Positions 1-8,274 of a stretch of DNA of 64,000 nucleotides are shown one piece after another. The first letter of the stretch is position 1. The number at the start of each line of letters is the position of its first letter. Both the position numbers and the translations under genes were made by a program. This DNA is from Polynucleobacter cosmopolitanus (GTDB taxonomy: Bacteria; Pseudomonadota; Gammaproteobacteria; Burkholderiales; Burkholderiaceae), in assembly GCF_002224225.1 (NCBI RefSeq), contig NZ_NJGG01000002.1:310001-374000 (forward strand), given 5' to 3'. The notes under the pieces were generated by a model. The model was not told the origin of the DNA, did no database searches, and worked only from the letters and a program-made list of their open reading frames with translations.

Positions 1-627
1 TTCAGCAATATTCTTTGAGTGATCACCTATGCGCTCCACTGCTTTAGCAATCGATAACATATCTAAACCAACAGAGATAGTTCTTGGGTCTTCTGACATA
101 TAGCTGGTCAGCTTACGCACAAAACCTTTGAACTCTTCATCAATTTGTTTATCTTCATTGACAACATCTGCAGCGGCCACAGTATCTAAGCGAGCAAAAC
201 AATCTAAACTGCGACGCAATAAGGAGACAGCCATCTGACCAGACACTCTGATCTCGGCTGTATTAATACCATGAGAAGCACTGTCTTCCAAAATATGCTT
301 GGTACGTCTGGCAATACGATCAGCCTCGTCGCCTGCGCGTTCTAAGTTAGTAATGGCTTTAGACACTGCCATCACCAGACGCAAGTCTCCAGCGATTGGT
401 TGGCGACGCGCAATCAATTCAGTACAAGCATGATCAATTGAGATTTCGAAATCGTTCACTTCAGCTTCACGAACCATGACTTGATCAGCCAAGTCACCAT
501 CCAATTGAGCAAAAGCTTTCATGGCCATAGAAACCTGAGACTCTACCAAGCCTCCCATTTCCAGCAAGCTGCCACAAAGAGCATTGAGGTCGTTATCAAA
601 TTGTGAGGATAAATGTTTATCGGGCAT
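1..627 (-). CDS. phoU: Phosphate transport regulator PhoU (3' end outside window)
   Basis: The reading frame starts at an ATG at 627 on the minus strand and runs open for 209 codons to the window edge, so only the last part of a protein usually about 235 residues long is missing. It begins MPDKHLSSQFDNDL and contains the PhoU helical-bundle motifs, including EAEVNDFEISID and a conserved ERAGDEADRIAR segment, repeated later as AKAVERIGDHSKNIAE. Those E/D-rich motifs bind metal in known PhoU proteins. PhoU restrains the PhoR-PhoB signal and modulates Pst transport when phosphate is plentiful. It is the last gene of the pst operon here, 23 bases after pstB. Confidence 0.95.
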   Translation of the reverse strand, partial: MPDKHLSSQFDNDLNALCGSLLEMGGLVESQVSMAMKAFAQLDGDLADQVMVREAEVNDFEISIDHACTELIARRQPIAGDLRLVMAVSKAITNLERAGDEADRIARRTKHILEDSASHGINTAEIRVSGQMAVSLLRRSLDCFARLDTVAAADVVNEDKQIDEEFKGFVRKLTSYMSEDPRTISVGLDMLSIAKAVERIGDHSKNIAE

Positions 628-650
628 ATCAGTCTCCTAAATTCTTATAA

Positions 651-1439
651 TTAACCAAAGCGGCCAGTGATGTAATCTTCAGTTTCTTTGCGTTTTGGCT
701 TGAGGAAGATCTCATCGGTCTTACCAAACTCCATCATTTCGCCCAAGTACATGTAAGCTGTGAAGTCAGAAACGCGGGCTGCTTGTTGCATATTGTGCGT
801 CACTATTGCAATCGTATAGTCTTTTTTCAGTTCATGAACCAATTCTTCTACTTTTGCTGTGGAAATTGGATCCAAAGCTGAAGTAGGCTCATCCAATAAG
901 AGGATAGAAGGCTTAACAGAAACCCCACGAGCAATACACAAGCGCTGCTGCTGACCACCAGACAAAGACAAACCACTTTGATTCAACTTATCCTTGACCT
1001 CACCCCACAGAGCTGCCTTGGTCAATGACCACTCAACACGCTCATCCATTTCAGCACGTGATAAAGATTCATACAACTTCACACCAAAAGCAATATTGTC
1101 ATAAATAGACATTGGGAATGGTGTTGGTTTTTGGAAAATCATGCCAATGCGTGAACGCAATAAGTTCAAGTCCTGCTTAGGGTCCAAAATATTATTGCCA
1201 TAGAAATTAATTTCACCCTCGGCACGCTGACCTGGGTAGAGGTCATACATGCGGTTCAAGGTTCTTAGCAAAGTAGATTTGCCGCAACCTGATGGTCCGA
1301 TAAAGGCTGTGACATGCTTCTCAGCAATATTCAAATTGATATTCTTAAGACCCTGAAACGAGCCGTAAAAGAAATTAAGATTTTTAATTTCTAAGGCATT
1401 CTTCAATACAGTATCTTGGTTTAAATTTGTATCACTCAT
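651..1439 (-). CDS. pstB: Phosphate ABC transporter ATP-binding protein PstB
   Basis: This is the cytoplasmic ATPase that powers high-affinity phosphate import with PstA and PstC. Counted from the chosen start, Walker A (GPSGCGKST) lies at residues 48-56, the ABC signature LSGGQQQR at 159-166 and Walker B ILLLDEP at 179-185. The 262-residue length is normal for PstB. The open frame extends to an ATG at 1481, but no ribosome binding site precedes that codon. The ATG at 1439 (MSDTNLNQ) has AAGGA about 7 bases upstream, so I prefer it. It lies between pstA and phoU in one operon. Confidence 0.96.
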   Translation of the reverse strand: MSDTNLNQDTVLKNALEIKNLNFFYGSFQGLKNINLNIAEKHVTAFIGPSGCGKSTLLRTLNRMYDLYPGQRAEGEINFYGNNILDPKQDLNLLRSRIGMIFQKPTPFPMSIYDNIAFGVKLYESLSRAEMDERVEWSLTKAALWGEVKDKLNQSGLSLSGGQQQRLCIARGVSVKPSILLLDEPTSALDPISTAKVEELVHELKKDYTIAIVTHNMQQAARVSDFTAYMYLGEMMEFGKTDEIFLKPKRKETEDYITGRFG

Positions 1440-1486
1440 TACATTTCCTTGAATTTGGTCAACATCAAATAAATTTCTCATGCGAT

Positions 1487-2347
1487 TTAACTTTGAACTT
1501 TTTCTCTAAACACCACTCGAGTCAAAATATTTAGACCGAGTACAACCAATGTGATTAATAAAGCAGCACCCCACGCCAAATCTACCCAGTTGTCATAAGG
1601 ACTCATAGCAAACTGGAAAATCACCACAGGCAAGTTCGCCATTGGTGCATTCATATTGGTAGAGAAGAATTGATTATTCAATGCCGTGAAGAGCAATGGA
1701 GCAGTTTCTCCACTGACGCGAGCCAAGGCCAACAAAATACCTGTGATCACACCTGCTCTTGCTGCAGTCAGCGTCACTGAAAATGCCACTTTCCATCGAG
1801 GGGCACCTAATGCATAGGCTGCCTCACGCAATGAAATCGGCACTAATTGCAACATGTTTTCAGTAGTTCTCACGACCACAGGAATAGCAATCAGTGACAA
1901 AGCAATTGTTCCTGCCCAGCCTGAGAAGTGTTTAACTTGAGCAACATAAATAGCGTAGACAAACAAGCCAATCACAATCGATGGTGCAGATAACATGATG
2001 TCATTAACAAATCGGGTAACAGCAGCAATTTTGCTACCAGCGCCATATTCAGACAAATAAATACCCGCCATCACACCAATCGGCGTACTGATTAAAGTAC
2101 ACGAGGCCACAATCAATAAACTACCAACAATCGCATTGGCCAAGCCGCCACCTTCTGAACCTGGGGCTGGCGTGCTTTGCGTGAACATATTCCAGTCAAT
2201 GGCTGAGAATCCCTTATAAAAAAGAATGCTCAAAATCCAGAGCAAGAAAATCATGCCCAATGCCATTGACAACATTGAAAGGGCTAAACCGATCCAATTT
2301 GTGCGTTTACGCTTTGCGTAAATTGCTTGATTAACGTTATTCATCAT
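1487..2347 (-). CDS. pstA: Phosphate ABC transporter permease PstA
   Basis: An inner-membrane permease of 286 residues with about six hydrophobic segments, forming the transport channel with PstC. The binding-protein-dependent permease loop is visible near residues 175-205 ([16 protein letters not shown]), the site that docks onto PstB. The start overlaps the pstC stop in an ATGA-type arrangement, pointing to translational coupling. Two adjacent ATG codons (2347 and 2344) could serve as the start. Expression should follow the Pho-controlled promoter ahead of pstS. Confidence 0.95.
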   Translation of the reverse strand: MMNNVNQAIYAKRKRTNWIGLALSMLSMALGMIFLLWILSILFYKGFSAIDWNMFTQSTPAPGSEGGGLANAIVGSLLIVASCTLISTPIGVMAGIYLSEYGAGSKIAAVTRFVNDIMLSAPSIVIGLFVYAIYVAQVKHFSGWAGTIALSLIAIPVVVRTTENMLQLVPISLREAAYALGAPRWKVAFSVTLTAARAGVITGILLALARVSGETAPLLFTALNNQFFSTNMNAPMANLPVVIFQFAMSPYDNWVDLAWGAALLITLVVLGLNILTRVVFREKVQS

Positions 2348-3330
2348 GTCTTTTTACCTTGTCCTGCTTCCATACGCGCCAACATGACCTTTGCAATCGC
2401 CAACACAATGAACGTGATCGCAAACAAAGCAAGGCCTAGAGAAAATAATGAGGCGTAATGCAAACCTGGCTCCGCTTCACCAAACTCATTGGCCAATGTT
2501 GAAGCAATCGAGTTGCCAGGAGAAAACAATGAAGCACTTAGTTTGTGCGCATTGCCAATCACGAAGGTCACCGCCATGGTCTCACCCAGGGCGCGACCAA
2601 GACCTAACATGATGCCGCCAATCACACCTGTCTTGGTGTAAGGCAAAACAATCTTGTTCACAACTTCCCAAGTGGTACAGCCAATACCATATGCAGATTC
2701 TTTTAATACTGGCGGAACGATTTCAAAAACGTCACGCATCACAGATGCAATGAATGGTAAAACCATCATCGCCAAAATTAATCCGGCACACAAAATGCCG
2801 ATACCGTTAAACGCACCTGTGAATAAATAACCCAATACAGGAACTTGCCCCAAAGAGGCTGCAAGAGCCGGCTGAATGTATTCAGCAAATAATGGTGCAA
2901 AAATGAATAAACCAAACATGCCATAAATAATTGATGGCACAGCTGCTAATAACTCAACTGCCGTACCGAGTGGACGTCTCAATGGTACTGGGCAAGTTTC
3001 CGTGAGGAATACTGCCACACCGAAGCTCAGCGGAACGGCAATGAGCAATGCAATCAATGCAGTGACCACTGTACCAAATACAGCAATCAATCCACCAAAT
3101 TGACCATTGATGATGTCCCACTCAATGGTAAAGAAAAAGCCTAAGCCAAATTCACTGAGAGCTGGCCAAGCATTGATGATCAAAGAAATGATGATGCCAA
3201 CCAATGCAACCAGCACTGATAAAGCAAAAAATAATGTTGACTTATGGAAGATGAAGTCTTGAATTTTTTGAATTCTTAAGACTTTCTCTGCCTGCGGTGT
3301 CAACATATCAGAAGACCGACTGGTATTCAT
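2344..3330 (-). CDS. pstC: Phosphate ABC transporter permease PstC
   Basis: The second inner-membrane permease of the Pst importer, 328 residues, with an N-terminal cytoplasmic stretch followed by hydrophobic segments starting near residue 33. The permease docking loop ([15 protein letters not shown]) lies around residues 210-225. Its stop overlaps the pstA start. An 88-base gap with a strong stem-loop separates it from pstS. This gap may keep the membrane subunits less abundant than the periplasmic binding protein. Confidence 0.95.
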   Translation of the reverse strand: MNTSRSSDMLTPQAEKVLRIQKIQDFIFHKSTLFFALSVLVALVGIIISLIINAWPALSEFGLGFFFTIEWDIINGQFGGLIAVFGTVVTALIALLIAVPLSFGVAVFLTETCPVPLRRPLGTAVELLAAVPSIIYGMFGLFIFAPLFAEYIQPALAASLGQVPVLGYLFTGAFNGIGILCAGLILAMMVLPFIASVMRDVFEIVPPVLKESAYGIGCTTWEVVNKIVLPYTKTGVIGGIMLGLGRALGETMAVTFVIGNAHKLSASLFSPGNSIASTLANEFGEAEPGLHYASLFSLGLALFAITFIVLAIAKVMLARMEAGQGKKT

Positions 3331-3348
3331 ATAGTTCCTAAATTAACA

Positions 3349-3374
3349 GTAAAAGCCCGACATCGGGCTTTTAC
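3349..3374 (-). terminator. Stem-loop between pstS and pstC
   Basis: A perfect 12-bp inverted repeat (core arms AAAAGCCCGA and TCGGGCTTTT) with a 2-base loop sits in the pstS-pstC gap. On the minus strand the 3' arm carries a run of T. It can act as a partial terminator or as a 3' mRNA stabiliser for pstS. Stem-loops at this place are common in pst operons. Confidence 0.7.
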
Positions 3375-3418
3375 CTTTTACAAACATACTTCACTAATAG
3401 TTAGGTAATTAGATTCAA

Positions 3419-4447
3419 TTACTTGGTATTAATTTTTGTCCAAACATTCTTACGAATAAATTCTGTTGTAGCGTCAGGCATTGGCACGTAGTCCAAGTCA
3501 GCAGCCATCTTCTTGCCTTCTTTGAAAGCAAAGTCAAAGAACTTGATTACTTCTGCTGCATTTGCTTTGTTACCTGGCTCTTTGTACATCAAGATGAATG
3601 ATGCACCAGTGATTGGCCATGACTTAGCACCAGGAGCATCAGTGATGAATGTGCCCATACCTGGAACTTTAGACCAATCTGTACCTGCTGCAGCAGCTGC
3701 GAATGTCTCATCATCAGGAGAAACGAATTGACCGTTCTTGTTTTTGATCTGCAAGAAAGTCATGTTGTTTTTCTTAGCGTATGCATACTCAACATAACCG
3801 ATTGAGTTCTTCACACGGCTCACGTTAGCAGCAACACCTTCGTTACCCTTACCACCGATTGAAGAAGCTGCTGGCCACTTAACTGCAGCACCTGCACCAA
3901 CATCTTTTTTCCAGTTAGCGTTTACTTTTGCCAAGTAGTCAGTGAAGATCGCTGTTGTACCTGAACCATCGGCACGGTGAACCACAGTGATGTTGGCATC
4001 TGGCAACTTAACACCTGGATTTAGGTCAGCTAATTGCTTGTCGTTCCACTTAACAATATAACCAGAGAACATTTGAGCCAATACGTCACCAGTAACTTTG
4101 ATTTGGCCTGGTTTGATACCGTCAACGTTGATCACTGGAACAACACCACCGATGATCGCTGGAAACTGAACCATGCCATCTTTTTCTAAGTCTTCAAATT
4201 TAACTGGGTTATCAGAAGCGCCAAAGTCAACAGTCTTGGCTTTGATTTGTTTAATACCACCAGATGAACCAATCGACTGATAGTTCAAACCGTTATTAGT
4301 TTTAGCTTTGTAAGCCTCAGCCCATTTTGCATAAATTGGGTAAGGGAATGTAGCACCAGCACCTGTGATATCGGCTGCTAGAGCTGTAGTAACCGTTGAA
4401 AGTGCAATCGCACCAGCAACCAAAGATTTTGTAAACAATGATTTCAT
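3419..4447 (-). CDS. pstS: Periplasmic phosphate-binding protein PstS
   Basis: This periplasmic protein captures inorganic phosphate and delivers it to PstC-PstA. It has a clear Sec signal peptide (MKSLFTKSLVAGAIALS...) with likely cleavage after TALA near residue 24. The mature start ADITGAGATFPYPIYAKW is typical of PstS. Phosphate-contact segments are present, including IGSSGGIKQI, GASDNP and RADGSGTTAIFTDYL. The length of 342 residues matches the family. It is the first gene of pstSCAB-phoU and has a Pho-box-like site about 60 bases upstream. The next gene upstream is the arsenite permease on the same strand, separated by a terminator. Confidence 0.96.
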   Translation of the reverse strand: MKSLFTKSLVAGAIALSTVTTALAADITGAGATFPYPIYAKWAEAYKAKTNNGLNYQSIGSSGGIKQIKAKTVDFGASDNPVKFEDLEKDGMVQFPAIIGGVVPVINVDGIKPGQIKVTGDVLAQMFSGYIVKWNDKQLADLNPGVKLPDANITVVHRADGSGTTAIFTDYLAKVNANWKKDVGAGAAVKWPAASSIGGKGNEGVAANVSRVKNSIGYVEYAYAKKNNMTFLQIKNKNGQFVSPDDETFAAAAAGTDWSKVPGMGTFITDAPGAKSWPITGASFILMYKEPGNKANAAEVIKFFDFAFKEGKKMAADLDYVPMPDATTEFIRKNVWTKINTK

Positions 4448-4502
4448 AATATTTCCTCATCAAATGACGCACATCGCGACTTGGAGACTTTACCTACCGT
4501 TT

Positions 4503-4520
4503 ATGAAAGTTTTGTGACAT
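4503..4520 (-). promoter_or_regulatory. Pho-box-like PhoB site upstream of pstS
   Basis: On the minus strand this reads ATGTCACAAAACTTTCAT: two TGTCAC/TTTCAT heptamers on an 11-base period with an A-rich spacer, the layout of a Pho box. About 10 bases downstream is TAAAGT, a fair -10 element, as expected where PhoB replaces the -35. Both the site and its gene fit, but the second half-site departs from consensus. Confidence 0.6.
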
Positions 4521-4586
4521 TGGTAAATGGCCTGATTAATTGAATAAATTTATTTAAATATCTCATTTAATCAATGATTTAAATAA

Positions 4587-4613
4587 AAATGGTCCTTGAA
4601 AAAAGGACCATTT
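4587..4613 (-). terminator. Terminator downstream of acr3
   Basis: An 11-bp perfect stem (AAATGGTCCTT against AAGGACCATTT) with a 5-base loop lies about 75 bases after the acr3 stop. On the minus strand it is followed by TTTTATTT, fitting an intrinsic terminator that isolates the arsenic operon from pstS. Confidence 0.75.
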
Positions 4614-4687
4614 AAAGTAAGAAATTGTGTGAAATTGGGGGGGTATGAAACAAATCAGCCAATTGATAAAGTTTTAGAAACTTTAAA

Positions 4688-5710
4688 TTAGGTGTTTTTG
4701 CAATACCAGGGCTTGGTTTGATTGACAATCTTCACAACCAACAGCATGACAGGGACCTCAATCAAAACACCCACCACTGTTGCTAAAGCCGCTCCAGAGT
4801 GGAATCCAAATAAACTAATTGCTGCAGCAACAGCTAATTCAAAGAAATTAGAAGCTCCTATCAAGGCTGACGGGCAAGCAACACTATGTTTCTCACCCAA
4901 ACGGCGATTTATCCAGTATGCCAAAGAGGAGTTAAAAAATACCTGAATCAGAATAGGCACTGCCAAAAGTGCAATCACAAGAGGCTGAGCAATGATGGCC
5001 TCACCTTGAAATGCAAATAATAAGACAAGCGTTGCTAGTAACGCAGAGATTGACCAAGGTCCAATTTTTTTCATGGCCAAATCAAAAGTCTCCTGACCGC
5101 GAGACAATAAACTGTGCCTAAGCCACTGAGCAATCAATACAGGAATGACTATGTAAAGCACGACTGAAGTCACCAAAGTATCCCAGGGAACAACAATCGC
5201 TGACATACCCAACAAAAAAGCGACCAATGGGGCAAATGCAACAACCATGATGGCATCATTCAATGCTACTTGGGACAAGGTGAATAGTGGATCACCATTG
5301 GTCAATCGACTCCAAACAAAAACCATCGCAGTGCATGGTGCTGCTGCTAACAAAATTAAGCCAGCAACGTAACTGTCTATTTGATCTGCTGGTAGGTAAG
5401 GTGCAAATAATTGACGGATGAATAACCATGCTAAAAATGCCATTGAAAATGGCTTTACCAGCCAATTAATGAATAGAGTGACACCAATGCCTCTGACGTG
5501 ATTCTTAACTTGGTGCATGGCTTTAAAATCAACTTTAAGCAGCATCGGAATAATCATGACCCATATCAAAAAACCTACAGGTATGTTTACTTGTGCAAAC
5601 TCTAGACGACCAATTGCCTGGAAAGTATCTGGCATTAATTGGCCAGCTCCAATCCCTACCAAAATACACAAAAAAACCCAAACTGTTAGGTAACGCTCAA
5701 ATAAACCCAT
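4688..5710 (-). CDS. acr3: Arsenite efflux permease of the ACR3 family
   Basis: An inner-membrane carrier that expels arsenite using the proton-motive force. The 340-residue protein has about ten hydrophobic helices and starts MGLFERYLTVWVFLC. The signature AAPCTAMVFVWSRL near residues 117-130 carries the conserved cysteine of the ACR3 family, followed by LNDAIMVV. It belongs to ACR3 and not to the larger ArsB family. It is the last gene of the arsR-arsI-arsC-acr3 operon, 59 bases after arsC, and is followed by a terminator. Arsenate reduced by ArsC would be its substrate source. Confidence 0.94.
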   Translation of the reverse strand: MGLFERYLTVWVFLCILVGIGAGQLMPDTFQAIGRLEFAQVNIPVGFLIWVMIIPMLLKVDFKAMHQVKNHVRGIGVTLFINWLVKPFSMAFLAWLFIRQLFAPYLPADQIDSYVAGLILLAAAPCTAMVFVWSRLTNGDPLFTLSQVALNDAIMVVAFAPLVAFLLGMSAIVVPWDTLVTSVVLYIVIPVLIAQWLRHSLLSRGQETFDLAMKKIGPWSISALLATLVLLFAFQGEAIIAQPLVIALLAVPILIQVFFNSSLAYWINRRLGEKHSVACPSALIGASNFFELAVAAAISLFGFHSGAALATVVGVLIEVPVMLLVVKIVNQTKPWYCKNT

Positions 5711-5769
5711 GGTGTTTCTTTCTTTTTAACTTTGTTCTCGTTGTTTTTTATTACTTATTTTTTGTATTT

Positions 5770-6261
5770 TTATTTAACTTCAGCAAGTTTTTTAAGTTCA
5801 GACTGGATGGTCATCGCATCTAGTTTTTCTAATGGCATTGCTGCCAAGATATCCATGCGCTTTCTCAAACCAACCATGACTTCTTTGAACGCACGCCTCT
5901 TCTCATCATCAGTGCCTTGAACTTGCGATGGGTCTGGGTAACCCCAGTGAGCTGTGGCTGGTTTACCTGGCCAAAATGGGCACACCTCACCTGCTGCGTT
6001 ATCACACACCGTGATGATGAAATCCATTTGAGGCGCATCAGGACGACCGTACTCATCCCAACTCTTAGAGCGCAAGTTTTCTTCTGGGTAACCCATATCT
6101 TTGGCAAGCTCAGCGGCAAATGGATTGACTTTGGTGCCAGGTGTTGAGCCTGCTGAAAAACCCACAAAACGACCACTCTGATGAGTTGAAGCAATTGCTT
6201 CACCTAAAACTGAACGAGCTGAATTGTGCGTGCACAAAAAGAGGATGTTGTATTTTTTCAT
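5770..6261 (-). CDS. arsC: Arsenate reductase, low-molecular-weight phosphatase type
   Basis: A cytosolic enzyme that reduces arsenate to arsenite. The phosphatase-like loop C-T-H-N-S-A-R-S at residues 10-17 is the CX5R nucleophile motif. The CDNAAGEVCPFWPG segment around residues 86-99 carries further cysteines of the redox relay. The 163-residue length and motif spacing are those of the thioredoxin- or glutaredoxin/mycothiol-linked LMW-PTP class, not of the unrelated E. coli glutaredoxin-type ArsC. AGGA lies 8 bases before the ATG. The gene sits between arsI and acr3. Confidence 0.93.
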   Translation of the reverse strand: MKKYNILFLCTHNSARSVLGEAIASTHQSGRFVGFSAGSTPGTKVNPFAAELAKDMGYPEENLRSKSWDEYGRPDAPQMDFIITVCDNAAGEVCPFWPGKPATAHWGYPDPSQVQGTDDEKRRAFKEVMVGLRKRMDILAAMPLEKLDAMTIQSELKKLAEVK

Positions 6262-6323
6262 TGCAGAATTCCTAAAGATTCAATGAGATTAATAATTAAA
6301 GTCAGTGATTTGATTCAAATGAT

Positions 6324-6809
6324 TTATGAGCAACTGTTGGACTTTTTAGAGATTGATCCAATCGATACTGTTGCTACAGAGCTGACACCTGTTGGAACAC
6401 AGCAAGCACTGGCTTCAGCACTACTCGCTGGCGTTTCGTTAAAAACAGGAATTGAATCCAATGTATGGAAAGTTTCCCAAGGAATACCCGACGGATCATT
6501 GACCCAATACTTGTCAGACTTCGCGTAACAACAAGCAGTACCCTCTTCTTCAACCAATTCAGCCTGCAAAGTATCTAAGCGTGATTTCATATCAGAAAGT
6601 TCTGTAGCATCTTCCACCTGAATGCCCAAATGATTGAGACCTTCTGCAGCACCTCTGGCAGAAATTGCAAAATTGATTTTTGGATCTTCTAATTGCCATT
6701 TGGCGTAATCAGTTTTTTCAATGGTCGGCGCTCTAGCAAACATTTTTGAATAGAAAGAAATACTTTCTTTTAAGTTTTTTACGCCAACGTGAATGTGCAT
6801 GCGTTTCAT
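6324..6809 (-). CDS. arsI: ArsI/CadI-type glyoxalase-fold C-As lyase
   Basis: A vicinal-oxygen-chelate (glyoxalase/bleomycin) fold protein of 161 residues. The N-terminal MKRMHIHVGVKNLKESI strand with His5/His7, His60 (GLNHLGIQ) and Glu112 (WETF) can supply the iron ligands. A vicinal cysteine pair at C93-C94 (GTACCYAKSDKYW) is the feature that binds trivalent organoarsenicals in ArsI. ArsI is a non-heme Fe(II) dioxygenase that cleaves the C-As bond of trivalent methylarsenicals. A second cysteine pair at C136-C137 and a terminal Cys160 form an extra thiol-rich tail. It overlaps arsR by 4 bases. The fold and place are firm; the organoarsenical activity is inferred. Confidence 0.85.
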   Translation of the reverse strand: MKRMHIHVGVKNLKESISFYSKMFARAPTIEKTDYAKWQLEDPKINFAISARGAAEGLNHLGIQVEDATELSDMKSRLDTLQAELVEEEGTACCYAKSDKYWVNDPSGIPWETFHTLDSIPVFNETPASSAEASACCVPTGVSSVATVSIGSISKKSNSCS

Positions 6810-7141
6810 TTATTTTCTCCAACAATATTTGTTTTTACTGGCTGTGGATCGCATGATTGGCCACCACAACAATTAAAGAGCAAGAAATCCATGAGATTGG
6901 TCACCTGCTCTGCATGTGGTCGATAAATCAAGTTTCTACTTTGACGCTCGACCAAAATAAGATTGGCTTGATAGAGTTCTTTGAGATGAAAAGACAAAGT
7001 GGCCGCGGGAATACCCAAACTCTCTTTGATTTCTGAAGGAGTCACACCCTCAGCGCCTTTTTGCACAATCAGGCGAAAGATATTGAGCCTTGATTCTTGA
7101 CCAAGGGCTAGAAAGGATTGAACTGCGTCTATATTTTTCAT
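6806..7141 (-). CDS. arsR: Arsenic-responsive repressor ArsR
   Basis: A winged-helix repressor of the ArsR/SmtB family, 111 residues. The recognition helix region is PAATLSFHLKELYQANLI (about 45-62). The classic ELCVC motif in helix 3 is absent. Instead a C-terminal cysteine cluster, C91, C92 and C97 (NCCGGQSC), is positioned like the three-cysteine As(III) site described for Acidithiobacillus-type ArsR. It is the first gene of the arsenic operon, its ATG lies inside an inverted repeat, and it overlaps arsI. As(III) binding to the cysteines should release the operator. Confidence 0.92.
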   Translation of the reverse strand: MKNIDAVQSFLALGQESRLNIFRLIVQKGAEGVTPSEIKESLGIPAATLSFHLKELYQANLILVERQSRNLIYRPHAEQVTNLMDFLLFNCCGGQSCDPQPVKTNIVGENK

Positions 7142-7163
7142 AATTCCATGATAATGGAATTAT
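7140..7163 (-). promoter_or_regulatory. Probable ArsR operator
   Basis: A perfect inverted repeat, ATAATTCCA-6-TGGAATTAT, begins at the arsR start codon and extends upstream. Its place at the head of the arsR operon and its perfect symmetry suit an ArsR dimer site and autorepression. Confidence 0.7.
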
Positions 7164-7299
7164 GTGACAAATCCATGACTATTTATTTAGACCACTCCTT
7201 ATAACAAGGCTCAATTTATGAATCTTTTATGACATGCCCTATTTATCTTGAGTTTGCCCTCAAATTCCTAGAAACTTCAAGAGAATAAAGGAGTTAGAT

Positions 7300-7497
7300 A
7301 TGTACAACTATGAAGAAGCCGTAAAACAATTACAAGAAACTGGTTCTATCAGTTTAATGAATTTCAAAGAGTTACCCTATGAAGATCTAGAGGAACTATT
7401 AGAAGAAATTAAAAAATGGTGCGTCTATGCCAACGGCAATAAAGACAAACTAGAGAAGAAATCCAAGAAAAAAGACAAAAAGAAGAAAAAGAAGTAA
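7300..7497 (+). CDS. Small hypothetical protein with poly-lysine tail
   Basis: A 65-residue protein that I do not recognise. A strong ribosome binding site (AAGGAG at 7288-7293, 6 bases before the ATG) supports real translation. The first 40 residues are acidic and helical (YEDLEELLEEIKKW), with a single cysteine at position 41. The last 20 are almost only lysine with a few aspartates. Such a tail suggests nucleic-acid or membrane-surface binding, but this is inference only. The gene is divergent from the arsenic operon and convergent with the GFA-family gene. Confidence 0.6.
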   Translation: MYNYEEAVKQLQETGSISLMNFKELPYEDLEELLEEIKKWCVYANGNKDKLEKKSKKKDKKKKKK

Positions 7498-7687
7498 TTA
7501 ACCTCTTAAACCAACATGGCTTGAGCGATCTTCTTGGCTTAATCTTGGGCCTTAAGAATACCTAGTGCAACAAAAATAACACTCACTCAATTCCATTTAG
7601 AGATTAATTAGATTAATCTGTTCGTCTGAAACTGTATTTCCTTAGAACACAAATAATTCTCAACTATTGATTGGTTTTTACCAACAA

Positions 7688-8101
7688 TTAAGAAGGCATT
7701 TTTCCAAATTTAGCCAAATGATCATTGGGTCTATCCCAAACCTGAGAACTATCGCAATAAATATGCATGGTTGGCTTAATGTGAGATGGCTCATCCAAAC
7801 TAGCGATGCGAGCAAAAATTAAGTCTGGAAGAACTTCAGCGTAACTGAACAAAGGGGATCCGCAATTGGGGCAAAAAAATCTCTCAATAATTTTTTCACT
7901 ATCACCAGTGAATTTATAAGAATTCGTTTTACCCGTGAATTTGTAATTACTACGATTGGTAGCAAAAACAGCAGTTGATCCAGTGCCACTCGATCGTTGA
8001 CAATCTCTACAATGACAATGAGCTGCCATTGCTAGCTCACCATTAAATTCATAGCGAAAATTGCCACAAGCACAACCACCAGATAATTTATAGCTTGCCA
8101 T
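7688..8101 (-). CDS. GFA-family zinc protein
   Basis: A protein of 137 residues from the ATG at 8101 (MASYKLSGGCACGNFRY). It has the GFA (glutathione-dependent formaldehyde-activating enzyme-like) cysteine pattern: GGCACG, then CHCRDCQ, then FFCPNCGSPLF, which together bind two zinc ions. Most members have no proven activity, so I give no reaction. The frame is open to an ATG at 8170, but that part runs through a terminator stem, and GGGGA precedes the 8101 ATG. It lies after the monooxygenase operon on the same strand, separated by several stem-loops, so it is probably a separate unit. Confidence 0.82.
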   Translation of the reverse strand: MASYKLSGGCACGNFRYEFNGELAMAAHCHCRDCQRSSGTGSTAVFATNRSNYKFTGKTNSYKFTGDSEKIIERFFCPNCGSPLFSYAEVLPDLIFARIASLDEPSHIKPTMHIYCDSSQVWDRPNDHLAKFGKMPS

Positions 8102-8132
8102 GTTGATTCCCCAGTCATTGATTAAAGAAAAA

Positions 8133-8164
8133 CCCCCTTCTCTTTTTCCGCGAAGAGAAGGGGG
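8133..8164 (-). terminator. Intrinsic terminator of the monooxygenase operon
   Basis: A 12-bp perfect stem (CCCCCTTCTCTT against AAGAGAAGGGGG, 8-base loop) is followed on the minus strand by TTTTTCTTT. This is a strong rho-independent terminator about 110 bases past the DUF1329 stop. Confidence 0.85.
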
Positions 8165-8172
8165 GCACAACA

Positions 8173-8260
8173 GACCTTGTTTCCCATATTCACAAGGTCA
8201 TCACTCCCAGTAAAAAAGGAGTGATTGAATACAAGAGTGAAAACAAAAAAACGCTCTTGT
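8173..8260 (-). other. Three further consecutive stem-loops
   Basis: Between the DUF1329 stop and the terminator lie three more inverted repeats: 8231-8260 (9 bp, arms ACAAGAGTG and CGCTCTTGT with one G-T pair), 8200-8225 (8 bp, ATCACTCC and GGAGTGAT) and 8173-8199 (8 bp, GACCTTGT and ACAAGGTC). None has a clear U-tract. They may protect the 3' end of the operon mRNA. Confidence 0.5.
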
Positions 8261-8274
8261 AAAACAATTTTTAA

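Noticed and set aside
4637..4643. A run of seven G bases that might be a phase-variable tract
   Set aside because: It lies between genes, about 45 bases after the acr3 stop and more than 100 bases from any promoter I could see, so no gene would be switched.
8102..8170. N-terminal extension of the GFA-family gene to an ATG at 8170
   Set aside because: The extra 23 codons run through the operon terminator stem and do not resemble the family; the ATG at 8101 has a better ribosome site.
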